Source: UBA2334 sp964396895 (lineage in GTDB: Bacteria; Pseudomonadota; Gammaproteobacteria; Burkholderiales; Burkholderiaceae_C). Taken from it: 50,146 bases of DNA. The position numbers and the translations under genes are program-made. Positions 34,161 through 42,833 of the stretch are shown piece by piece. Each line of letters begins with the position of its first letter. Position 1 is the stretch's first letter. The stretch is from positions 1 through 50,146 of the forward strand of contig CAYNGJ010000025.1 of assembly GCA_964396895.1 (NCBI GenBank). Reading direction: 5' to 3'. Below the pieces are notes generated by a model that was not told the DNA's origin, ran no database searches, and was given only the letters and a program-made list of their open reading frames with translations.

Positions 34161-37100
34161 GGGGTGGTTGGTTCCAGCAAGGTGTCCACAGCGGTGAGAG
34201 CCTGTTCGAAATCCAGCAGTTCCATGGCAGCGTGCACTGCCTGCCAATCGGGGTGCGCGACCACAGCGGCATCTTGCAGCATTTCGTCGTGCAACTCCAG
34301 TGCCTGCATGTCGGATGCCTGCAACAGCACCCGCAGGTGCTGCAGGCGCTCCAGCCACACGGGTCGCCAGTCGCCATGGACAGGAGCGGGTTCGCCTGCG
34401 GCCAGAAGGGCATCGTCGCCAGACTCGGGCACGGACTGGGTGGGTTGCAGGCGCTGCTGCATGGCGTCCAGTACCTGGCGCAGGGCCAGCTCGCTGAGCG
34501 CCACCTCGGTGCGCAAGCCGGTCAACCAGGGCGGGGCGGTGGAGGGTGCGGATGCGTCCTGACTGGGGCGGGGTGCTGCGCCCAACGCCTCTTTGACCGA
34601 GCGCTCGGCCTCGGCGGCCAGCGCCGCCAGCTGAAAGGCGCCCACGGTGCTGGCCGTGCCTTTCAGGGTGTGCAGCACCGCGGCCAGCTCGACCGACGGC
34701 CCCGCCTCGCTGAGCGTGGCCAGGCGCACGGACTGCGGCTGCAAATCGGCGCAGAAGTTGCGCACCACGCGCTGGTAGAACGCCGGGTCACCGCCCAGCC
34801 GTTGCAACGCGGCCACGACTTCCACACGGTCTGCCCCTGGCCAGGGTGCTTCCCACGCAGCGTTTTTTGAATCCAATTGACCGCCAGCGCTTGTCAGCGT
34901 TGAATTGTCCGCTACAGATAACCCAAATTCACCCTTGCTGACCGGGTGCTCGCCGGGAAGCTCGGGCTGGACGGCCGAACCCGCCCAGCGCAACAGCGTC
35001 TGCACCAGGTGCTGCAGTTCAAACGGTTTGCCCACATGGTCGTTCATGCCCGCCGCCAGGCAGGCCTCGCGGTCGCTGGCCATGGCGTTGGCTGTCATGG
35101 CGACGATGGGCAGATCGCTCAGGTGCAGTCGCTGGCGAATGGCGTGGGTGGCTTGCAAGCCATCCATCACCGGCATCTGCATGTCCATGAGAACGGCGTC
35201 GAACCCATCAGAGTCATTGCGCAGCGCGTCCACCGCCTGCTGCCCGTCGCCCGCCAGGGTGACGCGGGCACCTTCGCGGCGCAACAGCTCGTCGGCCACC
35301 TGCTGGTTGATGAGGTTGTCCTCCACCACCAGCAAGCGCATGCCATTGAGTTGACGCTGGCCCTGCTTGACTTCCACCAGGCGCGGCAGTTTGCCCGACA
35401 CGACCGCACTGGCCTCGGCCACCGCGTCGTACAGCATGGAGCCCGTCACGGGCTTGACCAGGTAGCCGTCCAACAGGTTTTGCTGCGCGTCGGGGGCCTG
35501 CTGCAGCAGGTCGCGCCCGCTGGCCGTGACCATGATGACAATGGGCTTGGGCCGTTGGCCGTACAACTGGTCCAGCTCCTCGGCCAGGGTGAGGCCGTCT
35601 TTGCCGGGCATGTCCCAGTCCAGGAAAATGATGTCGAAGGGCTTGTCCGATTGCATCAGCCCCAGTTGGACCATGGCCAGCGCGTCTTCTGCACCTTCGG
35701 CGGCCATGCTCTCCCAGCCCAGTGACTGCAACATGCCGGTCATGATCTGCTGGGCCACCAGATTGTCGTCCACCACCAGGGCTTTCAACCCGCGCAGGCT
35801 GCTGCGGTCGCTGGGGGCAAACTCGGCCGGCACACTGCTGGGCACCTGCAGTGGAATGGTGAAGTAAAAGGTGCTGCCTTCGCCGAGTACGCTGGTCAGC
35901 GCCAGCTCGCCGCCCATGAGCCGGATCAGCCGCTGGCTGATGGCCAAGCCCAGGCCGGTGCCGCCGTATTTGCGCGAAGTGGAGGCCTCGGCCTGCGTGA
36001 AGCCGCTGAAAATTTTGGCCTGCGCGTCCGGAGCAATGCCAATGCCGCTGTCGTGCACCTCAAACCGCAGCGCCACCGTGTCCACCCCCGCCACCTGGGT
36101 GCGCGACTGCAGCTTCACCCGCAGCATGACCTCACCCTGTGCGGTGAACTTGATGGCGTTGCCCCCCAGGTTGATGAGGGCCTGCTGCAAGCGCAGCGCA
36201 TCGCCGATGAGCACGTTGGGAATGGCCGGATCGATGTCGAACAGCAACTCCAAGTGCTTGCTTTTCAGGTTGCTGGAATAGATGGTGGCCAGGCCACGCA
36301 CCAGCTTGTCGAAGCTGAAGGGCTCCGGGTCCAGTTCCAGCTTGCCCGCCTCAACTTTGGAAAAATCCAGGATGTCGTTCAGGATGCCCAGCAGCGACTT
36401 GGCCGCACCCTCACTTTTTTGCGCGTAGTCCTTCTGCCGCGTGGTGAGTTCGGTGGTTTGCAGCAGGTGCAACATGCCCAAAATGGCGTTCATGGGCGTG
36501 CGGATTTCGTGGCTCATGTTGGCCACAAACTGGCTCTTGGACTGCGAGGCGGCTTCGGCCTCCTCCCGGGCCTTGACCAACTCAGTGATGTCGACGCGAA
36601 CCCCCACGCGGTAGCCCTCGGGGGTGGTACGACCCAGCACGCGCAGCACGCGCCCGTTGGACAGGTTCTGGACAAAGTCACTGCTGTCCTGGCGGTGCGC
36701 GGCCAGGCGCTGGGCCACCCAGGCCTCTTCCTGGCCCACGGCGTCCAACACCCGCCCTTCGACCACCCCCGCCCGGAGAATCTCCTCGAACGTGACCCCC
36801 GGTTTCACCACATGGGCCGACGCCCCTCGGTGGCTGCGGTATTGCTCGTTGCACAGCACCAGGCGGTCCTGCGGGTCGAACAGCACAAAACCGGTGTCCA
36901 GGGCTTCAATCGCGCTTTTGAGCAGCCGCTCGCTGTGGGCGGCGGCTTCGCGGGCCGCCTCCAGCTCGGTCACGTCGATGCGCAAGCCCACCGTGCGCCC
37001 GTTGGGCAAGCGGCGCTCCACCACCCGCAAGGCGCTGTGGTCCGCCAACTGGACCACCATGTCGGTGGAGCCTTCCCGGAACTTGACCAGGCGCTCGGCA

Positions 37101-40100
37101 ATCCAGGCCTCGGTGTCGCGCTCGTCCAGCACCAGGGCCCCAGCGGCCACACCGGCCCGGATGAATGCCTCGAAGGTGATGCCCGGTTGGAGCACACCGC
37201 GCAGCGGCTCGTGCATGGCGTAAAAGCGGTCGTTGGCCAGCATGAGGCGCCCCTCGGCATCGAACACCGACAGCGCCGCGCCCACCACCTCCAGGGCACT
37301 GACCAGCAACTCCTCCTTCTCCTGCGCCTGGGTGCGGGCCAACTCCAGCTCGGTCACGTCCAGGCGGAAGCCGACTCGGTAGCCATCCGGTGTCTGGCGC
37401 TCTTTGACGTGCAGCACTTTGCCGTCGTCCAACTGCTGGACGAAGTCAACGCTGGTGCTCAGGTGCAGCGCCATGCGCTCGGCCAGCCAGGCCTCCTCCC
37501 GACCGGTCGACTGCGGGTATTGGCCATGGGCCACCCCGTAGCGGATGATGGATTCGAACGTAACCCCGGTGCGTATGGCCTCGGTGGACGCGGCGTACAG
37601 GCGCTGGTAGGGTTCGTTGAAATAGACCAACCGGTCTTGCGGGTCGTAGATGGCAAACGCCTCGCCCAGCGCCTCAATGGCGCTTTTCAGCAGCCGCTCG
37701 TTGGCATGGGCGGCCTCTTCGGCGGCCTTGAGGGCGGAGATTTCGGTGTGTGCACCCAACACCCAAAGTGGTTGACCGTCTTCGGTGCGGGAAATGACTT
37801 GCCCCCGGTCTTGCACCCACACCCAATGGCCGGCCTTGTGGCGCAAACGCAGCGCACACTCGTAGTTGTCCGCCTCGCCACTGAAGTGGCGGGCCACCGC
37901 CGCTTGGCTGCGGGGTTTGTCGTCCGGGTGCAGAAAGCGGTTCCAGGTGTCGATGGAAATGGGTGCCAGCTCTTCCAGGGTGTGGCCCTGCATTTGCGCC
38001 CACAGTTCATTCAGGCGCAACTCACCGGTCTGCACGTTCCACTCCCAAGTGGCTGCGCGGGTGCTGTTGATGATGTTGGTCAGGCGCTGGCGCTCGGCGT
38101 GCAGCTCCAGTTCGCGGGCCTTGCGCTCGTTCACATCCTGAAAGGTGCCGTAGATCCGCACGATCTGACCGTCTTGCACCTCGGCCACGCCAATGCTGCG
38201 CACCCACAGGGCGTGGCCGTCGTAGGCCCGAATCAGCAGCTCCTCGTCCCAACCCTGCCCCAGTGCACGGGCATCGGCCATCATCTGGCGGGCTTTGTCG
38301 CGCGTGGGGCCGTCGGGGAAAAAATCCAGGGCCGTTCGCCGGTTGATCTCGAAGCCAGCCGGCACACCAAAAATCTCGCGGGTGGTGCGTGACCAGATGA
38401 GCGCATCGCCATCGGCCTCGAACTCCCAGGTGCCGATGCGGGCGGCCTGGTTGGACATTTCCAGCGCGCGCTGTGCCTTTTGCAAACGCTGCTTGGCCAT
38501 TTTGGGGCCGGTGATGTCGGTGCGGATGGACACGTAGCGCTCAATGCGACCTGCCTCGTCCAGAAAAGGGGCAATGAGTGTGTCCACCCAATACAGGTTG
38601 CCCGATTTGGCGCGGTTGCACACCTCGCCCCGCCACGGCTTGCCCGCCTGTATGGTGGTCCACATCTCGGCCCAGAACGCCTGGGGGTGAAACCCGGAAT
38701 TGATGATGCGGTGGGACGCACCCAGCAACTCGGCCTCGCTGTACTGGCTGATGTCGATGAACGCCTGGTTCACGTCGGTGATGGTGCCCAGAGGATCGGT
38801 TTGGGAAACAATGGCATGGGTCTTGATGGTGTTCATCAAAGCCCTGGTTTCACGCAAGGCGGCGGCGATACGCTCCTGCGCCCCCTTCTGGGCGGTGATG
38901 TCCACCTCCACCGCCATGAACCCGGTGCAGTCACCTGCCTCGTTGAACAGGGGCTGCAGTTGCACGTCCAGCCAGTATTCGTGGCCGTGTTTGGAGCGGT
39001 TGAGCACCTCCACCCGGCAGGCATGTCGCCCAGCCACCGCTGCCCGCATGGTGGCCACAGCGGCATGATCGGTCCGCTCTGTTTGCAACAAGGCACCCGG
39101 TTTTTTGCCCGCTGACTCCGCGAGGCTGTAACCCGTCAGGGTTTCATACGCGTCGTTGACCCATTGGGTCAGACCGTTTTCGTCGGTGATGATGACCGGA
39201 TTGGTGGTGTGTTTTGCCACCAGCGACAAACGAACCAGGTCAGCGGCCATGCCCTGCGCCCGCCATTCGGCCTTGTGCCTGGCCCTGGACGACACATAAG
39301 CACCATAGGCCAAGGCCAGCGTCGCCAGGGCACCGGCCCCGGCCAGCGCCCAGCTTTCCCACGTCCGGCTGAGGGCCTCAAACGCGGGTGTGCTGCGGGT
39401 GTACAGGTCCAGAAACTGGTCGCCCAGGCGCACCTGGTGCTGGCGCGCCTGGTGCCACCCCTCAGAGCCCTCATGGGCCAAGTGAGCCGTTTTCCCTTGA
39501 TGCGCCCCTTGATGGTCATAGAGAACCGCGCCATGACCGCTGCCATCGAGCAGCGGCGCAGCGGGGTCTGCCAATTCGAAATCAATGCTCAGTGGTAGGT
39601 CCCGCAAGGCAACGTCCACAAACTCCTTCAACACAAAATGCGATGCCATGTAGCCCTGCAACAGGCGGTCTCGGTCCGCCTGCAGGTTGGGCACATAGCC
39701 GGTGAGGTACACCGGCATGTAGTAGGCGAAGCCATAGGTGTCGGTGCCCTGGTGCTGCACCACCATGGGGGGGGTCAGCGTGCCGCTGCCGCTGCGCGCG
39801 GCGCGCTCCATGGCGCTGAGTTGCTCGGGGCTGGTGGACACCTCCAGGCCGACACGGCCCCGGCGCGCCACTGGCTCTGCGTATTCCACCACCAAGTGGT
39901 CGTAGGCGGGCGCACCCTCCAGCCCCAGCTCGATGACCGACGCCGGCGGCTGCACGTACCGAAACTGGTAGTGCGGCAACACCTCCTGGCGCTCTTGAAC
40001 GTGGGCGGGCAGCTGGTGGGCGGGCACCCGCAGCACGTAGTCGAACCCCGCAATGGCCGGGTACCGTGCGGGCAAGTCCAACGAGCCCACAAACTGGGTG

Positions 40101-40363
40101 AACTCCTCGCGGTTCACCTCCTCGCTGCTGGCGAACACGCCGCGTGCCGCCTGCATCAGGGTCGTCTGGTGATCCAACTCGCGCTGAAAGGCCAGTTGCA
40201 GGCGTTCCACCTCTTGGTCAAACCGGAGCTGGTTGTGCGCCTGGATGCTGCTGCTGAGCAGGTGGACCAAGGTCGCGGTGGCCAAGGCGCCCACCGCCAA
40301 CACCAGCGCCGCCCACACCAAGGAGGTGCGGTGGTGTGGTGAATGGTGATTGTTGTTCTGCAT
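34157..40363 (-). CDS. Giant hybrid histidine kinase (CHASE, 7 PAS-like, HisKA, HATPase, REC, REC, Hpt)
   Basis: A 2068-residue inner-membrane sensor. Order: membrane helix (about 14-36), periplasmic CHASE domain (RYPAIAGFDYV to about 300), second helix (335-356), four PAS/PAC domains (about 375-885), three tandem PAS modules of about 128 residues starting near 891, 1018 and 1148, HisKA with phospho-acceptor His1285 in SHEIRTPMNA, a HATPase with GGTGLGLAIS, receiver 1 (Asp1582, FLDWDMPG), receiver 2 (Asp1727, LMDMQMPVMDG), and an Hpt domain with His1898 in LHTLKGTAS. All key phosphorelay residues are intact. It should pass phosphate to the coupled receiver-GGDEF protein or to the small receiver upstream. 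Signal unknown. ATG at 40363. Confidence 0.93.
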   Translation of the reverse strand: MQNNNHHSPHHRTSLVWAALVLAVGALATATLVHLLSSSIQAHNQLRFDQEVERLQLAFQRELDHQTTLMQAARGVFASSEEVNREEFTQFVGSLDLPARYPAIAGFDYVLRVPAHQLPAHVQERQEVLPHYQFRYVQPPASVIELGLEGAPAYDHLVVEYAEPVARRGRVGLEVSTSPEQLSAMERAARSGSGTLTPPMVVQHQGTDTYGFAYYMPVYLTGYVPNLQADRDRLLQGYMASHFVLKEFVDVALRDLPLSIDFELADPAAPLLDGSGHGAVLYDHQGAHQGKTAHLAHEGSEGWHQARQHQVRLGDQFLDLYTRSTPAFEALSRTWESWALAGAGALATLALAYGAYVSSRARHKAEWRAQGMAADLVRLSLVAKHTTNPVIITDENGLTQWVNDAYETLTGYSLAESAGKKPGALLQTERTDHAAVATMRAAVAGRHACRVEVLNRSKHGHEYWLDVQLQPLFNEAGDCTGFMAVEVDITAQKGAQERIAAALRETRALMNTIKTHAIVSQTDPLGTITDVNQAFIDISQYSEAELLGASHRIINSGFHPQAFWAEMWTTIQAGKPWRGEVCNRAKSGNLYWVDTLIAPFLDEAGRIERYVSIRTDITGPKMAKQRLQKAQRALEMSNQAARIGTWEFEADGDALIWSRTTREIFGVPAGFEINRRTALDFFPDGPTRDKARQMMADARALGQGWDEELLIRAYDGHALWVRSIGVAEVQDGQIVRIYGTFQDVNERKARELELHAERQRLTNIINSTRAATWEWNVQTGELRLNELWAQMQGHTLEELAPISIDTWNRFLHPDDKPRSQAAVARHFSGEADNYECALRLRHKAGHWVWVQDRGQVISRTEDGQPLWVLGAHTEISALKAAEEAAHANERLLKSAIEALGEAFAIYDPQDRLVYFNEPYQRLYAASTEAIRTGVTFESIIRYGVAHGQYPQSTGREEAWLAERMALHLSTSVDFVQQLDDGKVLHVKERQTPDGYRVGFRLDVTELELARTQAQEKEELLVSALEVVGAALSVFDAEGRLMLANDRFYAMHEPLRGVLQPGITFEAFIRAGVAAGALVLDERDTEAWIAERLVKFREGSTDMVVQLADHSALRVVERRLPNGRTVGLRIDVTELEAAREAAAHSERLLKSAIEALDTGFVLFDPQDRLVLCNEQYRSHRGASAHVVKPGVTFEEILRAGVVEGRVLDAVGQEEAWVAQRLAAHRQDSSDFVQNLSNGRVLRVLGRTTPEGYRVGVRVDITELVKAREEAEAASQSKSQFVANMSHEIRTPMNAILGMLHLLQTTELTTRQKDYAQKSEGAAKSLLGILNDILDFSKVEAGKLELDPEPFSFDKLVRGLATIYSSNLKSKHLELLFDIDPAIPNVLIGDALRLQQALINLGGNAIKFTAQGEVMLRVKLQSRTQVAGVDTVALRFEVHDSGIGIAPDAQAKIFSGFTQAEASTSRKYGGTGLGLAISQRLIRLMGGELALTSVLGEGSTFYFTIPLQVPSSVPAEFAPSDRSSLRGLKALVVDDNLVAQQIMTGMLQSLGWESMAAEGAEDALAMVQLGLMQSDKPFDIIFLDWDMPGKDGLTLAEELDQLYGQRPKPIVIMVTASGRDLLQQAPDAQQNLLDGYLVKPVTGSMLYDAVAEASAVVSGKLPRLVEVKQGQRQLNGMRLLVVEDNLINQQVADELLRREGARVTLAGDGQQAVDALRNDSDGFDAVLMDMQMPVMDGLQATHAIRQRLHLSDLPIVAMTANAMASDREACLAAGMNDHVGKPFELQHLVQTLLRWAGSAVQPELPGEHPVSKGEFGLSVADNSTLTSAGGQLDSKNAAWEAPWPGADRVEVVAALQRLGGDPAFYQRVVRNFCADLQPQSVRLATLSEAGPSVELAAVLHTLKGTASTVGAFQLAALAAEAERSVKEALGAAPRPSQDASAPSTAPPWLTGLRTEVALSELALRQVLDAMQQRLQPTQSVPESGDDALLAAGEPAPVHGDWRPVWLERLQHLRVLLQASDMQALELHDEMLQDAAVVAHPDWQAVHAAMELLDFEQALTAVDTLLEPTTP

Positions 40364-40405
40364 GCGTGTCCCGCCCGCGTGGGCCGTCGGTTTGGCCTGG
40401 GCGGA

Positions 40406-40810
40406 TCAGCCCAGCACCCGGTTCAACTCGGTTTCCAGTGCCTGGCGCTCCAGGGGTTTGGCCAGGTAACCATCGGCACCCGCTGCCAGCATGCGCGCGC
40501 GGTCGCTGGGCAGGTCAAACGCGGTCACCATGATGATGGGGGTTTTGCGTTGGCCCGATTGTTCTCGCTTGCGTATGGCGGCCACGGCGCTCAAGCCATC
40601 GAGCACGGGCATGGTGACATCCATCAGCGCCACGTCGAAGGTGTGCGCGTCCATGGCTTTCAGGGCTTTTTCCCCGTCGGTCACCAGCACGCCACTGTGG
40701 CCCATGTCACGCAGCACACGGGTGGCCACGCGCAAATTGACGGGGTTGTCGTCGGCCACCAGTACGCGCAAGGCGCGGTGGGCAGGATTGGTTGTGCTCA
40801 TCTGAGTCAT
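40406..40810 (-). CDS. Single-domain response regulator (receiver)
   Basis: A 134-residue stand-alone receiver, first gene of the operon, 42 bases ahead of the giant kinase. RVLVADDNPVNLRVATRVL contains the acidic pair, VALMDVTMPVLDG the phospho-acceptor Asp, IIMVTAFD the Thr switch, and GYLAKPLER the Lys. It has no output domain, so it may act as a phosphate sink, shuttle or partner-binding regulator. The start is either ATG 40810 or the in-frame ATG at 40801. Confidence 0.9.
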   Translation of the reverse strand: MTQMSTTNPAHRALRVLVADDNPVNLRVATRVLRDMGHSGVLVTDGEKALKAMDAHTFDVALMDVTMPVLDGLSAVAAIRKREQSGQRKTPIIMVTAFDLPSDRARMLAAGADGYLAKPLERQALETELNRVLG

Positions 40811-40904
40811 GGTGATCGATCCCACTCCCTGTGCGGCAAACCCCGGCACTCTGCGGCGCCAGTGGTCCGTTGGTGTTCCCCCGCCCTGGGCGGCCAGCTG
40901 TGCG

Positions 40905-41609
40905 TCAGCGCAGAGCGCCAAACACTTTTTGCAGCAATGCACTGCCTGCCTGCGCGGGGTTTTGCCGTATTTTGCGCTCTTCGTCGGCAATGACGGCATA
41001 CAGGCCATCCAGCGCCTTGTTCGTCACGTAAGCGGTCAGATTGGCATCCTCCTGCTTCATCAATCCCAGCTTGGCGGCTCGCCCCGCGACGGCATCGTAT
41101 TTGTCGGCCAACTGCACACCATCGGTGGCCTTTTTCACCACCGGCAAAAACTGAACGCTCAGGGGCTCGCGGGTTTTGACGGCAAAAAAATCGGTGACGG
41201 ACGTGTCACCGCCGGTGAGGATGCGGTGCGCGTCGGCCAGACTGAGTTGGGCAATGGTGCGCTTGAGCAAGTCTGCGGCCAGGGGCACGGCCTGCTCGGC
41301 CGCCTGGTTCATGGCCAACTCCAAGGCATCCAGGCGTTTGCCTTGCCCGGTCGCTTTGAGCAAAGGGGCTGCATCGGCCAGCACGCCCGGCAAGGGAATG
41401 CGAACTTTCGGGTTGTTCAGGAATCCACCCCCTTGGCCGAGTTGACTCACGGCCACCTGTGCACCCGCCGACAATGCCGCCCGAATGCCCGCCTGTGCAT
41501 CGTCTGCCCCAAGCCCGGCAACGCCTTGTGCCAAAGCCGGGCCAAGCGGCCAGCCAGCGGCACTTGCCAACAGCGCCAGGGCAGCATGGTTAAATTGTCT
41601 TCGCTGCAC
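40905..41609 (-). CDS. DUF4197 family periplasmic protein
   Basis: A 234-residue protein of the DUF4197 type (AGIRAALSAGAQVAVSQLG, VRIPLPGVLADAAPLLK, GLMKQEDANLTAYVTNKALDGLYAVIADEERKIRQNPA). Its N-terminus, MQRRQFNHAALALLASAAG, has a twin-arginine-like RRQF followed by a hydrophobic stretch and an ALA cut site, so export is likely. The start is GTG at 41609, supported by AAGGAG seven bases upstream. It is divergent from the TlpA-like gene. Biochemical role unknown. Confidence 0.85.
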   Translation of the reverse strand: MQRRQFNHAALALLASAAGWPLGPALAQGVAGLGADDAQAGIRAALSAGAQVAVSQLGQGGGFLNNPKVRIPLPGVLADAAPLLKATGQGKRLDALELAMNQAAEQAVPLAADLLKRTIAQLSLADAHRILTGGDTSVTDFFAVKTREPLSVQFLPVVKKATDGVQLADKYDAVAGRAAKLGLMKQEDANLTAYVTNKALDGLYAVIADEERKIRQNPAQAGSALLQKVFGALR

Positions 41610-41664
41610 GGTGGTCTCCTTTTGTTGTTTGTCACGCCCGCTGCGGCGAGAAACCGATCACGCC

Positions 41665-42162
41665 ATGAAACACGCTTTCCGAATTTGGCTGCTGAGTGCA
41701 GCCACCGCGCTGACGCTGGTGAGCGCCGGCTGCTCCAGTTCTGAGCCTGCGCCCCCTTCGACCTTCGTGTTGCTGGACGGCAGCAAATCTACCACCGCTG
41801 ATCTCAAAGGCAAGGTGACATTGGTCAATTTTTGGGCCACCACCTGCGTGAGTTGCGTGAAGGAAATGCCCCAGTTGTCGGCCACCTACGACAAATACAA
41901 AGACCGGGGCTTTGAAACGGTGGCCGTGGCCATGAGTTACGACCCACCGAGCTACGTGGTGAACTTTGCGCAGTCGCGCCAGCTCCCGTTCAAAGTGGCG
42001 TTGGACAACACCGGCGAACTGGCCCGCGCCTGGGGGGATGTGAAGCTCACCCCCACCACCTTCATCGTCAACAAAAAGGGGCAGATCGTGAAACGCTACG
42101 TCGGGGAGCCCGACTTCACCGCCCTGCACCAGCTGCTGGAAAGCTTGCTGGCCGAGAGTTGA
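41665..42162 (+). CDS. TlpA-family thiol-disulfide lipoprotein
   Basis: A 165-residue thioredoxin-fold protein. A lipoprotein signal ends with the lipobox SAGC, acylated at Cys23. The redox motif is WATTCVSCVKEMP (Cys61, Cys64), and the cis-Pro is in VKLTPTTFIVNKKG. It would work on the periplasmic side of the inner membrane as a disulfide reductase, as TlpA/ResA proteins do in cytochrome c maturation. Nearby c-type cytochromes (cytochrome c' 85 bases beyond, convergent) fit that role, but this is inference. ATG at 41665. Confidence 0.9.
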   Translation: MKHAFRIWLLSAATALTLVSAGCSSSEPAPPSTFVLLDGSKSTTADLKGKVTLVNFWATTCVSCVKEMPQLSATYDKYKDRGFETVAVAMSYDPPSYVVNFAQSRQLPFKVALDNTGELARAWGDVKLTPTTFIVNKKGQIVKRYVGEPDFTALHQLLESLLAES

Positions 42163-42208
42163 TCCGCTGCGTGGCTCACAGGGCGTCGCCGGGCATCAAT
42201 ACTCAGTG

Positions 42209-42256
42209 AAATTGGCTTCCAGCGCTCACTCTGATTCAACTATTTGCTATTTATTT
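42209..42256 (+). repeat. Copy B of the ~50-base dispersed intergenic repeat
   Basis: CCAGCGCT, exactly 19 bases, then GCTAT and TTATTT, closely matching copy A. It lies between the convergent TlpA-like and cytochrome c' genes. The last three codons and stop of the cytochrome gene are within it. Confidence 0.65.
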
Positions 42257-42699
42257 CTGTAACTGTCGTGACAAGCTTTGCAGGTGGCGGCGGTGTCGCC
42301 AAATGCGGCCTTCAGGGCATCGAGGTTGCCCATTTTGGCGGCGGCAACCAGTTTGCCAACCTCGGTCACCATCTTGTCAGCTCCCTGGTCAAATTTGGCC
42401 TTTTCAGTCCAGATCTCTGGCTTGGCTTTGGTCTGATGACCGTCTGTGCCAGGGCCAAAGGCGGCCCAGGGCAATTTGGCCAATGCGTCAACCACCGCGG
42501 CATTCTCCTGTGCCACTTTGGCATCAAACGGCACGCGGCCATTGGCCATGGCACCCAATCGGCCAAAATGCTGACCCATCACTTGGAACGCGCCTTGGCG
42601 GTATTTGACGGCGTCTTCGGTTTTCTGAAATTGGGCGGCGGCCGGCAGGGCGCTCAGTGCGACAGCGGTTGCCAATGCCCATTGGGGCAGGTTTTTCAT
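42247..42699 (-). CDS. Cytochrome c'
   Basis: A 150-residue periplasmic protein with a cleavable signal (ATAVALSALPAAAQ). The mature part is a predicted four-helix bundle with the heme site at the very C-terminus, CKACH (Cys140, Cys143, His144), the hallmark of class II cytochrome c'. FQVMGQHFGRLGAM in helix 1 holds the distal pocket. Such proteins bind NO or CO and may protect against nitrosative stress. It is divergent from a cytochrome b561 gene; the pair often occurs together. The stop lies in repeat copy B. ATG at 42699. Confidence 0.94.
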   Translation of the reverse strand: MKNLPQWALATAVALSALPAAAQFQKTEDAVKYRQGAFQVMGQHFGRLGAMANGRVPFDAKVAQENAAVVDALAKLPWAAFGPGTDGHQTKAKPEIWTEKAKFDQGADKMVTEVGKLVAAAKMGNLDALKAAFGDTAATCKACHDSYRNK

Positions 42700-42716
42700 T
42701 CAATCTCCTTGGTTGA

Positions 42717-42746
42717 CTCGGATCAGACAATCGCGTCTGACCCGAG
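42717..42746. promoter_or_regulatory. Long inverted repeat between cytochrome c' and b561 genes
   Basis: Arms of 12 bases (CTCGG then TCAGAC; GTCTGA then CCGAG) with one central mismatch per arm and a 6-base loop. It lies 17 bases upstream of the cytochrome c' start. Its size and symmetry fit a regulator-binding site or an RNA hairpin in the cytochrome c' leader. Confidence 0.5.
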
Positions 42747-42787
42747 CAGTGTAAAAAGTTTGCTCAAGGTCTGCTGGCCACCGCTTG

Positions 42788-42801
42788 GTGACTTTGGTCA
42801 C
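42788..42801. promoter_or_regulatory. Second dyad in the cytochrome c'/b561 promoter region
   Basis: GTGAC and GTCAC arms with a 4-base centre, flanked by CCACC and GGTGG in matching orientation with a 5-base bulge. It lies 32 bases upstream of the b561 start. Possible operator. Confidence 0.35.
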
Positions 42802-42833
42802 GGTGGAGGCTGTGGCGACGAAAGGGAATGTTC

